From Prevotella sp. oral taxon 376 (lineage in GTDB: Bacteria; Bacteroidota; Bacteroidia; Bacteroidales; Bacteroidaceae), in contig NZ_PYXG01000001.1 in assembly GCF_003043945.1 (NCBI RefSeq), positions 1,178,001 to 1,242,000 on the forward strand: DNA of 64,000 nt. The letters are read 5' to 3'. The notes beneath the pieces were generated by a model, which searched no databases, was not told the origin of the DNA, and saw nothing but the letters and a program-made list of their open reading frames with translations. Position 1 is the stretch's first letter, and each line of letters starts with the position of its first letter. Below, piece by piece: positions 44,004 through 53,719 of this stretch. The position numbers and the translations under genes are program-made.

Positions 44004-45278
44004 ATGAGAATATTGATTGTGAACACCAGCGAACAGACCGGCGGTGCGGCCGTGGCAGCCCGACGCCTGTTGCAGGCACTGAACAATAATGGCGTAAAGG
44101 CGAAGATGCTGGTCCGGGATAAGGAGACCGACCGACTTTCCGTCGTACGGTTGCCGGACAGCTTCCTGAATAAATGGAACTTCCTGTGGGAGCGATGGTG
44201 CCTCTTCTGCCATCTTCATTTCTCTCGCCGCCACCTGTTTGAGCTCGATATGGCAAACACAGGGCGTGATATTACCTCATTGCGGGAATTCCGTGAGGCA
44301 GACATCATCCATCTGGGCTGGATCAATCAGGGGATGCTATCCTTGAAGAATATTCGCAAAATACTTGAAAGCGGTAAGCCTGTGGTATGGACGATGCATG
44401 ATATGTGGCCTGCCACTTCACTCTGTCATCTCACTCTTGGATGTGAGAGTTTCAAGGTTGGGTGCAGGAACTGCAAGTATTTGCCGGGCAATGGGAGCCG
44501 GAATGACTTGTCGGCGAAGGTGTGGCGGCGTAAGCGGAAGGTCTTGGAAGGTCGGAGCATGACATTCGTGGCATGTTCCCGTTGGCTTGAAAGCGAGGCG
44601 AAGTCGAGTGCCTTGCTGCAAGGACAATGGGTAACCAGCATCCCCAATCCTATCGACACACATCTTTTTCAACCCTCGAACAGGCAGCGGGTCCGGAAAA
44701 GCCTGGGCTTGCCGGCCGACAAGAAGTTGATTCTCTTCGTCTCCCAGCGGGTTACGAATGTGAATAAAGGTATGCGCTACCTGGTGGAGGCCTGCAACCA
44801 ATTGGTCGGGGAGGAACCGGGGATGAGGGAGAACATAGGGCTGGTGGTTCTCGGAGGACATGCCGAGGAAATCGCTCCCTTGTTCAACCTGCCCGTTTTT
44901 GCTTTGGGCTACATCAACGATGTGCACCAAATAGCCCGCGTCTATGCTGCTGCCGATGTGTTCGTTTTGCCTTCTCTGTCGGAAAATCTACCGAATACCA
45001 TCATGGAGGCGATGGCTTGCGGAGTGCCCTGCGTTGGTTTTGAGGTGGGCGGTATTCCAGAGGAGATAGACCACCTGACGAACGGCTATGTGGCGAGATA
45101 CAAGGATTCCGGCGATTTGGCACGGGGGTTACGCTGGGTACTTGCCGAGGCTGACGGTCCAATTTTGAGCCGGGCCGCCGTAGAGAAGGTTGCGTCGTGC
45201 TATTCTCAGAATGCAGTCGCGATGAGATATATCGGTATATATAATAAGGTATTGTCAGATACGGACTCGAAGATATGA
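44004..45278 (+). CDS. GT4 family glycosyltransferase
   Basis: 424 residues, GT-B fold. The N-terminal MRILIVNTSEQTGGAAVAARRL is the acceptor-side glycine loop of WcaC/GT4-type enzymes. WTMHDMWPATSLCH, a cysteine-bearing GCRNCKYLP, and VACSRWLESEAKSS lie in the N-domain. The donor domain has LFVSQRVTNVNKGMRYLVEA and the EX7E motif in LSENLPNTIMEAMACGVP. The NCKYLP region is typical of the colanic-acid-like WcaC branch. Followed with a 4-base overlap by a GT2 gene, forming a two-gene unit with its own promoter. Likely adds sugars to exopolysaccharide or LPS. Confidence 0.9.
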   Translation: MRILIVNTSEQTGGAAVAARRLLQALNNNGVKAKMLVRDKETDRLSVVRLPDSFLNKWNFLWERWCLFCHLHFSRRHLFELDMANTGRDITSLREFREADIIHLGWINQGMLSLKNIRKILESGKPVVWTMHDMWPATSLCHLTLGCESFKVGCRNCKYLPGNGSRNDLSAKVWRRKRKVLEGRSMTFVACSRWLESEAKSSALLQGQWVTSIPNPIDTHLFQPSNRQRVRKSLGLPADKKLILFVSQRVTNVNKGMRYLVEACNQLVGEEPGMRENIGLVVLGGHAEEIAPLFNLPVFALGYINDVHQIARVYAAADVFVLPSLSENLPNTIMEAMACGVPCVGFEVGGIPEEIDHLTNGYVARYKDSGDLARGLRWVLAEADGPILSRAAVEKVASCYSQNAVAMRYIGIYNKVLSDTDSKI

Positions 45279-46051
45279 TTAAATTCACGGTTATAACCTG
45301 TACATTCAATGCCCAGTCGGTGGTAAGGCGCACGCTCGTGAGCGTGTTGGAGCAGTCTTATCCTCATGTGGAGCATCTCATCATAGACGGTAACTCAAGG
45401 GATGCCACCATGCGGCTGGTGGCTGATTATGCGGAGGAATCCGCAAGGAAGGCAACCTCTCACGCGATCGCAACCGTCAGCAAGCCGGACAAGGGCCTCT
45501 ATGATGCGATGAACAAAGGCCTGAGAATGGCTACCGGCGACTATCTTGTGTATCTCAATGCGGGAGATGCCTTTCCGGCCAAGGACACTTTGGAACATAT
45601 AGCCAATGCCGTGGGTGAGGGCGAAAAGCTTCCGGGCGTACTCTATGGCGATACGGATGTCGTGAACGACGAGGGGCACTTTGTCCGCCATCGCCGTCTG
45701 TCGCCTCCCCGGGAGCTGTCGTGGAAGTCGTTCCGATGGGGCATGCTGGTGTGTCATCAGGCGTTTTATGCTCGTGCGGACTTGGCCAAGGCGCACCCTT
45801 ATGACCTTCGATATCGCTACTCGGCGGATGTGGACTGGTGTATCAGGATTATGAAAGATGCCGAGACAAGGGGGCTTCCTTTGAGGAATGTGCATGCTGT
45901 GGTCGTGAATTTCCTGGATGGCGGGATGACCACAGCTTATCACAAGGCCTCGCTGAAAGAGCGTTTCCGGGTAATGAGAAAGCACTACGGTTTATTAGCA
46001 ACGCTGCTCACCCATGTATGGTTTGCGGTGAGAGCGATTTTTAAGAAGTAG
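45275..46051 (+). CDS. GT2 family glycosyltransferase (WcaE-like)
   Basis: 258 residues. FTVITCTFNAQSVVRRTL, LEQSYPHVEHLIIDGNSRDAT and DKGLYDAMNKGLRMATGDYLVYLNAGD are the hallmark segments of the WcaE branch of GT2. The acidic metal site is replaced by LNAGD, as usual in this branch. It overlaps the upstream GT4 gene by 4 bases (ATGA). No membrane helix is evident, so it is probably membrane-associated through partners. Ends before a strong bidirectional hairpin. Confidence 0.9.
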   Translation: MIKFTVITCTFNAQSVVRRTLVSVLEQSYPHVEHLIIDGNSRDATMRLVADYAEESARKATSHAIATVSKPDKGLYDAMNKGLRMATGDYLVYLNAGDAFPAKDTLEHIANAVGEGEKLPGVLYGDTDVVNDEGHFVRHRRLSPPRELSWKSFRWGMLVCHQAFYARADLAKAHPYDLRYRYSADVDWCIRIMKDAETRGLPLRNVHAVVVNFLDGGMTTAYHKASLKERFRVMRKHYGLLATLLTHVWFAVRAIFKK

Positions 46052-46060
46052 AGAATAAGA

Positions 46061-46104
46061 GAATGCCCGCCTTGACAACTCTTCAGGCGGGCATTCTATT
46101 TTCT
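46061..46104. terminator. Bidirectional terminator between convergent genes
   Basis: GAATGCCCGCCT pairs with AGGCGGGCATTC around a 12-base loop; TATTTTCT follows on the plus strand. It serves the plus-strand glycosyltransferase gene and probably the minus-strand peptidase gene. Confidence 0.88.
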
Positions 46105-46128
46105 GATTGTTGTTTTATGTGGGGATGA

Positions 46129-47070
46129 TTAAGAATACCTGATAATCATGCCGGGACGAATCTTGGAGGAGCGTGAGAGCTTGTTCAACTTCAGCAAGAT
46201 GTCGACGGTTACGCCACGCTTGTCGGCAATGGAGTAGAGGGTTTCCCCTGAAACCACTTTGTGATATTGCTTCTCTTCGTTGCTGACGGTCGTTGTGTTT
46301 TGTGCTATCTCACCTCGGACTTCCTCCCGGGTATATCTGCCGTTGCCGACAACGCCACGCGAGTGATTGGCTTCTACTGACTCATGCTTATAGGAATTCT
46401 TGCGGAACATATAGCTGTCGGCCACTACATCCTGCGCTCTGAAGTCGAACATAAGAGCCGGATTCAAGGCTACGCCGCACAGACGGGTCTCAAAATGGAG
46501 GTGGGAGCCTGTACTGCGCCCCGTGTTTCCGCCTAAGCCGATGACATCGCCGGCCCTGACGGTCTGGTTCTCAACCACCAACTGCTTTGACAGATGCCCG
46601 TAGATGGTCTCTAAGCCGTTTGTGTGGCGGATGACGATATATTTTCCATAACCTCCGCCTTCATACTGTACGATGCGCACTTTACCGGAAAAAGCGGCCC
46701 GAATGGTATCTCCGATATAGACTTTAATATCAATGCCTTTGTGCTGGCGACCCCAGCGACTGCCGAAATTGGAAGTGATTACTCGACTGACAGTCGGCAT
46801 GTGGAAGTGCCGTAGATCGATGCGGAAAGAGTCGGGGAGTTCCTGCTCTCGATGTGCATATTGATTATTCCAGTCTGCATATAGCTGCGCGGAGGGTGAT
46901 TCCAAGTTTTCTTTGCGTAAAAGGTTCTGTAACGCCAGAGTGTCCACTTTCTTTGTCCTGCGGTCTATGGGTGCTTGGCGGGCCAAGAGGTCCTGCGCGC
47001 CGGCCGGAAGAACGGCAAGGAAGAGTAATCCTGTAATTGTAGTAGTCTTGAAAATATTTCTTAAAGTCAT
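46129..47070 (-). CDS. Exported M23 metallopeptidase with C-terminal LysM domain
   Basis: 313 residues from ATG 47070, which opens a signal peptide (TTTITGLLFLAVLPAGAQ). The longer ORF start at 47175 overlaps the promoter. The M23 (lysostaphin/NlpD-like) domain spans ~95-215: SNFGSRWGRQHKGIDIKVYIG with the metal His-x8-Asp, GYGKYIVIRHTNG, and SHLHFETR with the second metal pair. A LysM module ends the protein (YHKVVSGETLYSIADKRGVT, then LNKLSRSSKIRPG). It probably cleaves or remodels peptidoglycan cross-links in the periplasm. Both catalytic His motifs are intact, so it should be active. Confidence 0.93.
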   Translation of the reverse strand: MTLRNIFKTTTITGLLFLAVLPAGAQDLLARQAPIDRRTKKVDTLALQNLLRKENLESPSAQLYADWNNQYAHREQELPDSFRIDLRHFHMPTVSRVITSNFGSRWGRQHKGIDIKVYIGDTIRAAFSGKVRIVQYEGGGYGKYIVIRHTNGLETIYGHLSKQLVVENQTVRAGDVIGLGGNTGRSTGSHLHFETRLCGVALNPALMFDFRAQDVVADSYMFRKNSYKHESVEANHSRGVVGNGRYTREEVRGEIAQNTTTVSNEEKQYHKVVSGETLYSIADKRGVTVDILLKLNKLSRSSKIRPGMIIRYS

Positions 47071-47172
47071 ACAAATTGTTTGTAGGTTTGAGTCCTTAGG
47101 CGGAAGAAAAACAACACGCCTGATTTCGTCAAAATGAGCTATAACCAGTTCATTTATTAAAAAAGGACTTTG

Positions 47173-47180
47173 CAAATATA
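47173..47180 (-). promoter_or_regulatory. -7 box for the M23 peptidase gene
   Basis: Minus-strand TATATTTG, about 100 bases before ATG 47070. The rest of 47181-47300 holds no feature I can name. Confidence 0.55.
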
Positions 47181-47300
47181 ATAAAAAAAGACAAGGGAAC
47201 CTATTATATTAACACATTTTTTGTGGCATTTAACATAATTGGAATCATTTTAAATTGCTTGCGCTCGCCCTGTTTATAGCATATATGGTTGATTCCCGCA

Positions 47301-49400
47301 TCAACTTATAGCAGACCAGTTGACGTTTGACTTTCTTAATTTTTTTAACCTATTCCATAAAATCTGGTATTCCGGACGGTTACATTCAGGATCCGCATCG
47401 ATGATCTTTTGTGCCTCGTCCCGCGCCATTTGCACGATCTGACCGTCGCGGGCAATATCCGCAATCTTCAGATCAAACGCCATGCCGCTCTGCTGGGTGC
47501 CTTCCAGGTCTCCGGGGCCGCGGAACTTGAGGTCGGCCTCTGCTATTTCAAACCCGTCGTTGGTCTCGCACATGATGTCGATACGCTTCCGGGTCTCTTC
47601 GGCCAGTTGGTAATTCGTAACTAGAATGCAGTAGCTCTGGTCGGCTCCGCGCCCTACGCGCCCTCTCAGCTGATGCAGTTGGGAGAGCCCGAAGCGCTGG
47701 GCGTCGAGGATAACCATGACAGAAGCGTTGGGAACATTTACTCCCACTTCTATCACCGTTGTGGCAACGAGAATCTGGGTTTCGCCCGCGATGAACTTCC
47801 GCATCTCCTCCTCTTTCTCCTTGGGCTTCATCTTGCCGTGTACCTTGCTGAGCCTGAACTCCGAGAAGACTTCCTTTAAGATTTCAAATCCTTTCTCGAG
47901 GTTTTTCAAGTCTATCTTCTCGCTTTCCTGAATGAGCGGGAACACGATGTAGGCCTGTCGCCCTTGGCGAATCTGTTGGCGGATGCCCTGATAGAGGCTC
48001 GTCATCTGGTTGTCGTATTTGTGCAGCGTCATAATGGGTTTGCGACCGGGCGGAAGCTCGTCGATGACGCTCACATCAAGGTCGCCGTATATCGTCATGG
48101 CCAATGTGCGGGGAATGGGCGTGGCCGTCATCACAAGTATATGAGGCGGATTCTCACTCTTCGACCATAGCTTGGCACGCTGGGCGACCCCGAAGCGGTG
48201 CTGCTCGTCGACCACGGCAAGCCCCAGGCGGGCAAACCGGACGGGGTCTTCTATCACGGCGTGAGTACCTATCAGTATCCGCACACTGCCGTCGGCGAGC
48301 CCCCTGAGAATCTCCTCCCGTCGCTTGCCTTTTATGATTCCGGTGAGCAGTTCAATGCGGATGTCCATATCTCTCAGGAGCTCTTTGATCGTTTGGAAGT
48401 GCTGTTCGGCCAAGATTTCAGTTGGTGCCATGATACAGGCCTGATACCCGTTGTCGAGCGCAATGAGCATGGTCATGAGGGCTACGAGCGTTTTTCCCGA
48501 CCCCACATCACCCTGCAGCAGTCGGTTCATCTGTCTTCCTGACCTCATGTCGGCCCTGATTTCGTGCATTACCCGTTTCTGTGCCCCCGTCAGGGAGAAG
48601 TGAAGGTTGTGCCTATAGAAGTGGTTAAACTCCCTTCCCACATGCTGGAAGATGTATCCGCGGTACTTGCGGCGCTGGTCGGAGGCATACCGGAGGATGT
48701 TGAGTTGTACATAGAACAGTTCCTCGAACTTCAGGCGCAGGCGGGCTTTCCGCATCTGCAGGGCATTTCTGGGATAGTGAATCCAGCGATAGGCGGAGTC
48801 TCGGTCGATGAGGTGGAGTGGCCCCGTGATGTAGGGAGGCAGGGTTTCGGGCAGCGTCTCGGTGAGTTTTTCCACCAGTCCCTTCGTCATTTTCTCCATT
48901 CCCCGCGATGTCAGTCCCGCCTTTTTCATCTTCTCGGTCGTCATGTAATACGGCTGCATGCCCATCTGCGACAGCTCGAGGGTGGCCGCATCGTCGATGT
49001 CGGGGTGGGCAAACTGATATCTTCCGTTGAATATCGTGGGCTTTCCGAAAACGATGTAGTCGACGCCAGTCTTATAGGTCTTGTAGATGTATTGCGCCCC
49101 GCGAAACCACACGAGGTCGCAGATGCCGTGCCCATCGGCAAAATGGGCCACGACGCGCTTCTTCCGCCCTCCCATGCTGAACTCCTCGAAGCTCAGGATT
49201 TTGCCCTTGATCTGTATGAAGGGCATGTCGGCAGACAGTTCCGAGATGGCGTAGATGCGGCTGCGGTCCACATATTTATAAGGGTAATACTCGAGCAGAT
49301 CGCGCCAGGAATGAATATTGAGTTCCTTACTCAATATTTCCTTCTTCCTCGGCCCTACCCCGGGAAGATACATGATGTCCTGGTCGAGAATGCTGCTCAT
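47301..49400 (-). CDS. recG: ATP-dependent DNA helicase RecG
   Basis: 699 residues. The N-terminal wedge/OB domain (1 to ~230) begins with YLPGVGPRKKEILSKELNI. Helicase motifs follow in order: LLQGDVGSGKT (I, ~287), APTEILAEQH (Ia), VVDEQHRFGVAQR (II, DEQH), MTATPIPRTLAMT (III), and LHQLRGRVGRGADQSYCIL (VI). RecG reverses stalled forks and processes Holliday junctions. Third gene of a minus-strand unit with the DJ-1-like gene and ispD; 27 bases separate it from ispD. Confidence 0.97.
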   Translation of the reverse strand: MSSILDQDIMYLPGVGPRKKEILSKELNIHSWRDLLEYYPYKYVDRSRIYAISELSADMPFIQIKGKILSFEEFSMGGRKKRVVAHFADGHGICDLVWFRGAQYIYKTYKTGVDYIVFGKPTIFNGRYQFAHPDIDDAATLELSQMGMQPYYMTTEKMKKAGLTSRGMEKMTKGLVEKLTETLPETLPPYITGPLHLIDRDSAYRWIHYPRNALQMRKARLRLKFEELFYVQLNILRYASDQRRKYRGYIFQHVGREFNHFYRHNLHFSLTGAQKRVMHEIRADMRSGRQMNRLLQGDVGSGKTLVALMTMLIALDNGYQACIMAPTEILAEQHFQTIKELLRDMDIRIELLTGIIKGKRREEILRGLADGSVRILIGTHAVIEDPVRFARLGLAVVDEQHRFGVAQRAKLWSKSENPPHILVMTATPIPRTLAMTIYGDLDVSVIDELPPGRKPIMTLHKYDNQMTSLYQGIRQQIRQGRQAYIVFPLIQESEKIDLKNLEKGFEILKEVFSEFRLSKVHGKMKPKEKEEEMRKFIAGETQILVATTVIEVGVNVPNASVMVILDAQRFGLSQLHQLRGRVGRGADQSYCILVTNYQLAEETRKRIDIMCETNDGFEIAEADLKFRGPGDLEGTQQSGMAFDLKIADIARDGQIVQMARDEAQKIIDADPECNRPEYQILWNRLKKLRKSNVNWSAIS

Positions 49401-49427
49401 TTCACTGCATGATTTATAATGTGTAGT

Positions 49428-50105
49428 TCATAATTGACAATTCACAATCGTCTCGCCTGTTTTCAGGTCGAAGGGGGTCGTGAGCTTGATGTTCTCACGG
49501 TTGCCCTCTGTCATCTCCACCTTATGCCCCAAGGCCTCCACGACCGATGCGTCGTCGGTGAACCGTGGCTGCCAGGGCTGCAGGAAAGCCCTTTTGAGGA
49601 GTTGGATGTCGAAGGTCTGCGGGGTCTGGACGATGCGGTAGTCGCTTCTGAGCACATTGCGGCCGCCGCCGGTCTCGTCGATGTGGCGAAGGGTGTCGGT
49701 TACGGGCAGCACCGGGATGACCGCTCCGCAGCGGCGTGCCATGTCGTAACACCTGCGGATGACCTCCACGGAGACAAAGGGGCGCACGCCGTCGTGTATT
49801 CCCACGATGCCCTCTTCCTCGTCGGGGATGGCACGGAGCCCGTTGCGGGAGGAGGCGAAGCGAGTGTCGCCGCCGTCTACGAGTGTGTGGCCGATGTCGA
49901 AGCGGTGTTCCTTGCACAGCCTCTGCCAGTAATCCTGCTGTTCGCGCGGCAGTACGAGGATGATTCGGAGCGCTCCGTCATATTCACGGAAACGCTCCAT
50001 GGTGCGCATGAGCACAGGCTTTCCACCTATCGGCAGAAACTGCTTCGGCACCTCGGAGCCCATCCTGAGCCCCTTGCCGCCGGCAACGATGATGATATAA
50101 TCCAT
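49428..50105 (-). CDS. ispD: 2-C-methyl-D-erythritol 4-phosphate cytidylyltransferase
   Basis: 225 residues. The nucleotide loop [27 protein letters not shown] is diagnostic, followed by [10 protein letters not shown] (here [10 protein letters not shown]) and [31 protein letters not shown] and [10 protein letters not shown] end the domain. It uses CTP to make CDP-ME in the MEP pathway; ispF lies at 42887. Sits between the DJ-1-like gene and recG in one transcription unit. All substrate-binding motifs are intact. Confidence 0.96.
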   Translation of the reverse strand: MDYIIIVAGGKGLRMGSEVPKQFLPIGGKPVLMRTMERFREYDGALRIILVLPREQQDYWQRLCKEHRFDIGHTLVDGGDTRFASSRNGLRAIPDEEEGIVGIHDGVRPFVSVEVIRRCYDMARRCGAVIPVLPVTDTLRHIDETGGGRNVLRSDYRIVQTPQTFDIQLLKRAFLQPWQPRFTDDASVVEALGHKVEMTEGNRENIKLTTPFDLKTGETIVNCQL

Positions 50106-50150
50106 GGGCGAACGCTTTTTCCCTGTCCTCCGGAAGACAGGGGTTTCATA

Positions 50151-50714
50151 TTATCTGCTCATCAGATGGGTGTACACCATATCCTCCTCCACCTGGCGGG
50201 CAGTCTCCTCTCCCTTGAGGAAAGAGAGTATCCGGTAAGCGTAAGGCAGCACGGCGGCCGGTCCCTCGCCGGTGATGAAGTTGCCGTCTACGGTTACGAG
50301 CTCGTGCGTATATTCCGCTCCTTCCAGATATTGTTCGAAACCCGGATAGCAGGTGGCGCGCTTTCCCTTGAGGATTCCCAGGTTGCCGAGCACCATGGGA
50401 GCGGCGCAGATGGCGCCGATTCTTTTCCCCGCCTCGCATTGAGCCGTCAGGGCCTCGCGCACGCCGCGGTGTTCCAGCAGGTTTTTTGCTCCCGGCATGC
50501 CGCCCGGCAGCAAGAGCATGTCGGCGTCGCGGAGGTCGGCATCCTCAAATCTCAGGTCGGCCTTGAGGGTTACGCCGTGCGAGCTCTCCGCGAATTCGCT
50601 GCCCGTAACGCTGACGGTCTTGATGTCCGCACCCCCTCTGCGCAGGATGTCTACCGGTGCCAAGGCCTCGATGTCTTCGAAGCCGTTGGCCAGAAATTCA
50701 TATACCTTTGCCAT
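50151..50714 (-). CDS. DJ-1/PfpI family protein (YajL/ThiJ-like)
   Basis: 187 residues. VYEFLANGFEDIEALAPVDILRRGG opens the DJ-1 fold, with the conserved Glu. LLLPGGMPGAKNL and the nucleophile-elbow IGAICAAPMVLG at about 100-111 contain the reactive Cys. FITGEGPAAVLPYAYRIL is the usual end. These proteins act as oxidative-stress or glyoxalase/deglycase-type enzymes; the precise activity in this species is not known. First gene of the unit with ispD and recG; its promoter is 36 bases upstream. Confidence 0.93.
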   Translation of the reverse strand: MAKVYEFLANGFEDIEALAPVDILRRGGADIKTVSVTGSEFAESSHGVTLKADLRFEDADLRDADMLLLPGGMPGAKNLLEHRGVREALTAQCEAGKRIGAICAAPMVLGNLGILKGKRATCYPGFEQYLEGAEYTHELVTVDGNFITGEGPAAVLPYAYRILSFLKGEETARQVEEDMVYTHLMSR

Positions 50715-50749
50715 TTTCTCTTTTGTTTTGATGTGATTATTACCTTACG

Positions 50750-50757
50750 CAAAGATA
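50750..50757 (-). promoter_or_regulatory. -7 box for the DJ-1-ispD-recG unit
   Basis: Minus-strand TATCTTTG, 36 bases before ATG 50714. Confidence 0.65.
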
Positions 50758-50876
50758 GATAATTTCCCTGAATATTGCAAGTGGGGTGGCGGAAAAAGAC
50801 TGCTTTCCGGAGAAAAGACGGACAAAAGGCATGGGAGAAGCCCCCCCGAGCCTCGCCTTTTAACCGCCCCCTGTTT

Positions 50877-50943
50877 TTCAATCTCGCCGATTTTGCCGGA
50901 CGATTTCGGCGATTTCGTCGGACAATCTCGCCGATTTTGTCAG
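50877..50943 (-). repeat. Dispersed intergenic repeat, copy 4
   Basis: On the minus strand CTGACAAAATCGGCGAGATTG starts the three-unit element. It is directly preceded by GGCCGTCTCCCGT, the same flank seen before copy 5. It lies between the divergent DJ-1-like and nadK promoters. Confidence 0.85.
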
Positions 50944-51085
50944 ACGGGAGACGGCCTCCTGTCCGCCGGCTTCCCGCTTGCCTCTATGGCAGAGGCGGAA
51001 GATGCGGTTTATAGAAGATTTTAATGGTTTTGCGATTCATCCTTCCGAAATCATCGAAAAATTTGTGTTTTTCCTTGAATTATGT

Positions 51086-51093
51086 TATCTTTG
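51086..51093 (+). promoter_or_regulatory. -7 box for nadK
   Basis: TATCTTTG, with TTTG at 51062-51065 20 bases upstream; 44 bases before the chosen ATG. It overlaps longer in-frame starts, which fixes nadK translation at 51137. Confidence 0.7.
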
Positions 51094-51136
51094 CCCTGTC
51101 AAAAGCAGGTGCTGCGACCTTGAAAGAGAAAAGGAT

Positions 51137-52021
51137 ATGGCAGGGAAGAAATTGCGTTTTGCCCTTTTTGGCAAGGCGTTTCAAGATGATAAGTCGACGG
51201 CAATACGGCGAATCCTCGATTCTCTCCGTGAGAGAGAGGCCGAGGTGTATGTGCATCGGGCATTCTATGATTATCTGACAAAGGTTCTCAATATGGAGAT
51301 CGGCGCCGACGGAGTCTTCGACGGCTATGATGTCGAGGTGGACTATGCCCTCTCCATCGGAGGCGACGGCACCTTCCTGAAGGCCGCCTCGCTGGTGGGA
51401 TCGAGGCAGACCCCCATCATGGGCGTGAATACCGGCAGGCTCGGATTCCTGGCCGATGTGCTTCCCGCCGAGGTGGGACAGGCTCTCGGGGAGATCTATG
51501 AGGGCAGGGTGAGAATCGAGGGGCACACGATGATACGGCTGGAGACCGACGGAGAGCCCATAGAGGGCAATCCCTGCGCCCTGAACGACATCGCCGTGCT
51601 GAAGCGTGATATGGCCTCCATGATATCCATTCGCGCCTGCGTGAACGGCGAATATCTGGTTACCTATCAGGCCGACGGCCTCATCGTGTCGACGCCTACC
51701 GGCTCCACGGCCTATAACCTGTCGAACGGAGGCCCCATCATGGTGCCCTCCGACCGCAACCTGTGCATCACCCCGGTGGCTCCCCACAGTCTGAACATCC
51801 GCCCCATCGTCGTGCGCGACGATGCCAGGATTGAGCTTGAGGTGGAGAGCCGCTCGCATAACTTCCTCGTGGCAATAGACGGCCGGTCGGAGAAACTTGT
51901 CGAGGGCACCCGTCTCACGGTGTCGAAAGCTCCCTACGAGGTGAAGATGGTGAAACGCCTGAACCAGCGTTACTTCTCCACGCTGCGCGAAAAGATGATG
52001 TGGGGAGCCGACCAGAGGTAG
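51137..52021 (+). CDS. nadK: NAD kinase
   Basis: 294 residues from ATG 51137. The family GGDGT motif is at 75-79 (SIGGDGTFLKAA). VNTGRLGFLAD, ALNDIAVLKRD and YQADGLIVSTPTGSTAYNLSNGGPI are all conserved in bacterial NAD kinases. It makes NADP from NAD with ATP or polyphosphate. An upstream in-frame ATG at 50978 lies before the promoter and is rejected. An ABC-exporter gene follows 18 bases after the stop and may share the transcript. Confidence 0.95.
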   Translation: MAGKKLRFALFGKAFQDDKSTAIRRILDSLREREAEVYVHRAFYDYLTKVLNMEIGADGVFDGYDVEVDYALSIGGDGTFLKAASLVGSRQTPIMGVNTGRLGFLADVLPAEVGQALGEIYEGRVRIEGHTMIRLETDGEPIEGNPCALNDIAVLKRDMASMISIRACVNGEYLVTYQADGLIVSTPTGSTAYNLSNGGPIMVPSDRNLCITPVAPHSLNIRPIVVRDDARIELEVESRSHNFLVAIDGRSEKLVEGTRLTVSKAPYEVKMVKRLNQRYFSTLREKMMWGADQR

Positions 52022-52039
52022 TCCCCGGAATACAGCAAT

Positions 52040-53719
52040 ATGAAAATCAAGAAATTTCTGAAGATACAAGACACGAAGTATGGCTCCAAGGCCATCTTTA
52101 AATGGCTCTGGAATGCGTGGCGTGGCAATCGCCTGCAGGCCGTGCTCAATGCCCTGATAGGCCTGCTGTCGGTGGCCGTGAGCCTGTTGCAGGTGTGGGC
52201 GGTGCAGCATGCCATCGATGTGGCAGCCCATCATGTGTCGGGCTCCATCTATTGGGCCGTGGCCGTCATGGGCATTCTGATTCTCTGCGATTTCGGTCTC
52301 AACATCTCCTCGGTGTGGGTGCGCAACATCCTCGGAGTGAAGGCTCAGAACCGTATGCAGCAGCGCATGCTCGACCGCATCTTGCGTTCGGAGTGGCGCG
52401 GCAAGGGTTCCCTGCACTCGGGCGATGTGCTCAACCGTCTCGAATTCGATGTCGGCAATGTGGTGAACTTTCTCACCGAGACCATTCCGAACACCCTGAG
52501 CGTGCTCGCGATGTTCTTCGGAGCCTTCTTTTATCTCTTTTCCATGGACAGGATACTTGCCTTTATCACCGTCGCCATCATACCGGTGTTCGTGATGCTG
52601 AGCAAGGTCTACATCTCTCAGATGCGCCGTCTGACCCGCAAGGTGCGCAATTCCGACTCCAAGGTGCAGAGCGTCTTGCAGGAAACCATTCAGAACCGCA
52701 TGCTCATCAAGACGCTGGAAAGCGACTCGGCCATGGTAGACCGACTTGAGAACACGCAGAGCGAGCTGCGGCAGAATGTAGTCAGGCGCACGGCGTTCTC
52801 GGTATTCTCCAACCTGATTCTCAACTTCGGGTTTGCGCTCGGATATCTGGTGGCTTTCCTTTGGGCGGCCGTGAGGATGTCGGCAAACACCCTCACCTTC
52901 GGCGGAATGACGGCTTTCCTGCAGTTGGTGAACCGTATTCAGAGCCCTGCCCGCAACCTTACCAAGCTTGCTCCGGCCTTCGTGAGTGTGTTTACGGCGG
53001 CCGAGCGACTGATGGAACTTGAGGAAAATCCGCTCGAGGAGCAGGGAGAGCCAGTGGAGCTGGCCGCCCCCTGCGGGGTAAGAATGAAGGATGTGAGCTA
53101 TGCTTACGATGCTGCCGAGGGGAAGGTTCTCGACCGTTTGAGCTTCGATTTCCTACCCGGGTCGTGCACGGCGATACTCGGCGAGACGGGGGCTGGCAAG
53201 ACCACGCTCGTGCGACTGATACTGGCTCTTCTCCGTCCGCAGGCAGGGAAGGTGGAAATCTATTCCGGCCAGCGCATCGAGGAATTGTCGCCGCTCACAC
53301 GGTGCAACCTCGTCTATGTGCCCCAGGGCAACACGCTGATGAGCGGAAGCATACGCGACAACCTGCGGCTGGGCAAGCTCGACGCTTCAGAAGAGGAAAT
53401 GAAGGAGGCCTTGAGACGGGCGTGCGCGGAGTTTGTGATGGACCTTCCCGACGGCTTGGACACGCTTTGTGCCGAGAGCGGGGGCGGACTCAGCGAGGGG
53501 CAGGCACAGCGCATTGCCATTGCCCGCGCCCTGCTGCGCGACCGCCCGGTGATGCTCTTCGACGAGGCAACCTCTGCCCTCGACCCCGAGACCGAACGGC
53601 AGTTGCTGCGGAATGTGTTGTCATCTCACGACAAGACCATTATTTTCATCACTCATCGTCCTGCGGTGGTAGACTATTGCGACCAGACGCTGAGAATAGA
53701 AAAGATAGAGACAAAATGA
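52040..53719 (+). CDS. ABC exporter, fused permease-ATPase
   Basis: 559 residues, a half-transporter. Membrane helices span about 33-325 (VLNALIGLLSVAVSLLQVWA, AVAVMGILILCDFGLNIS, LAFITVAIIPVFVMLSKVY). The ATPase domain (~345-555) has Walker A GETGAGKTT, signature LSEGQAQR, Walker B VMLFDEATSAL and switch ITHRPA. This is the MsbA/multidrug-exporter layout, and it would work as a homodimer. Substrate unknown. Its stop overlaps the start of the thioredoxin-TonB_C gene by 3 bases (ATGA), so the two are coupled, as for exporters that work with disulfide proteins. Confidence 0.9.
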   Translation: MKIKKFLKIQDTKYGSKAIFKWLWNAWRGNRLQAVLNALIGLLSVAVSLLQVWAVQHAIDVAAHHVSGSIYWAVAVMGILILCDFGLNISSVWVRNILGVKAQNRMQQRMLDRILRSEWRGKGSLHSGDVLNRLEFDVGNVVNFLTETIPNTLSVLAMFFGAFFYLFSMDRILAFITVAIIPVFVMLSKVYISQMRRLTRKVRNSDSKVQSVLQETIQNRMLIKTLESDSAMVDRLENTQSELRQNVVRRTAFSVFSNLILNFGFALGYLVAFLWAAVRMSANTLTFGGMTAFLQLVNRIQSPARNLTKLAPAFVSVFTAAERLMELEENPLEEQGEPVELAAPCGVRMKDVSYAYDAAEGKVLDRLSFDFLPGSCTAILGETGAGKTTLVRLILALLRPQAGKVEIYSGQRIEELSPLTRCNLVYVPQGNTLMSGSIRDNLRLGKLDASEEEMKEALRRACAEFVMDLPDGLDTLCAESGGGLSEGQAQRIAIARALLRDRPVMLFDEATSALDPETERQLLRNVLSSHDKTIIFITHRPAVVDYCDQTLRIEKIETK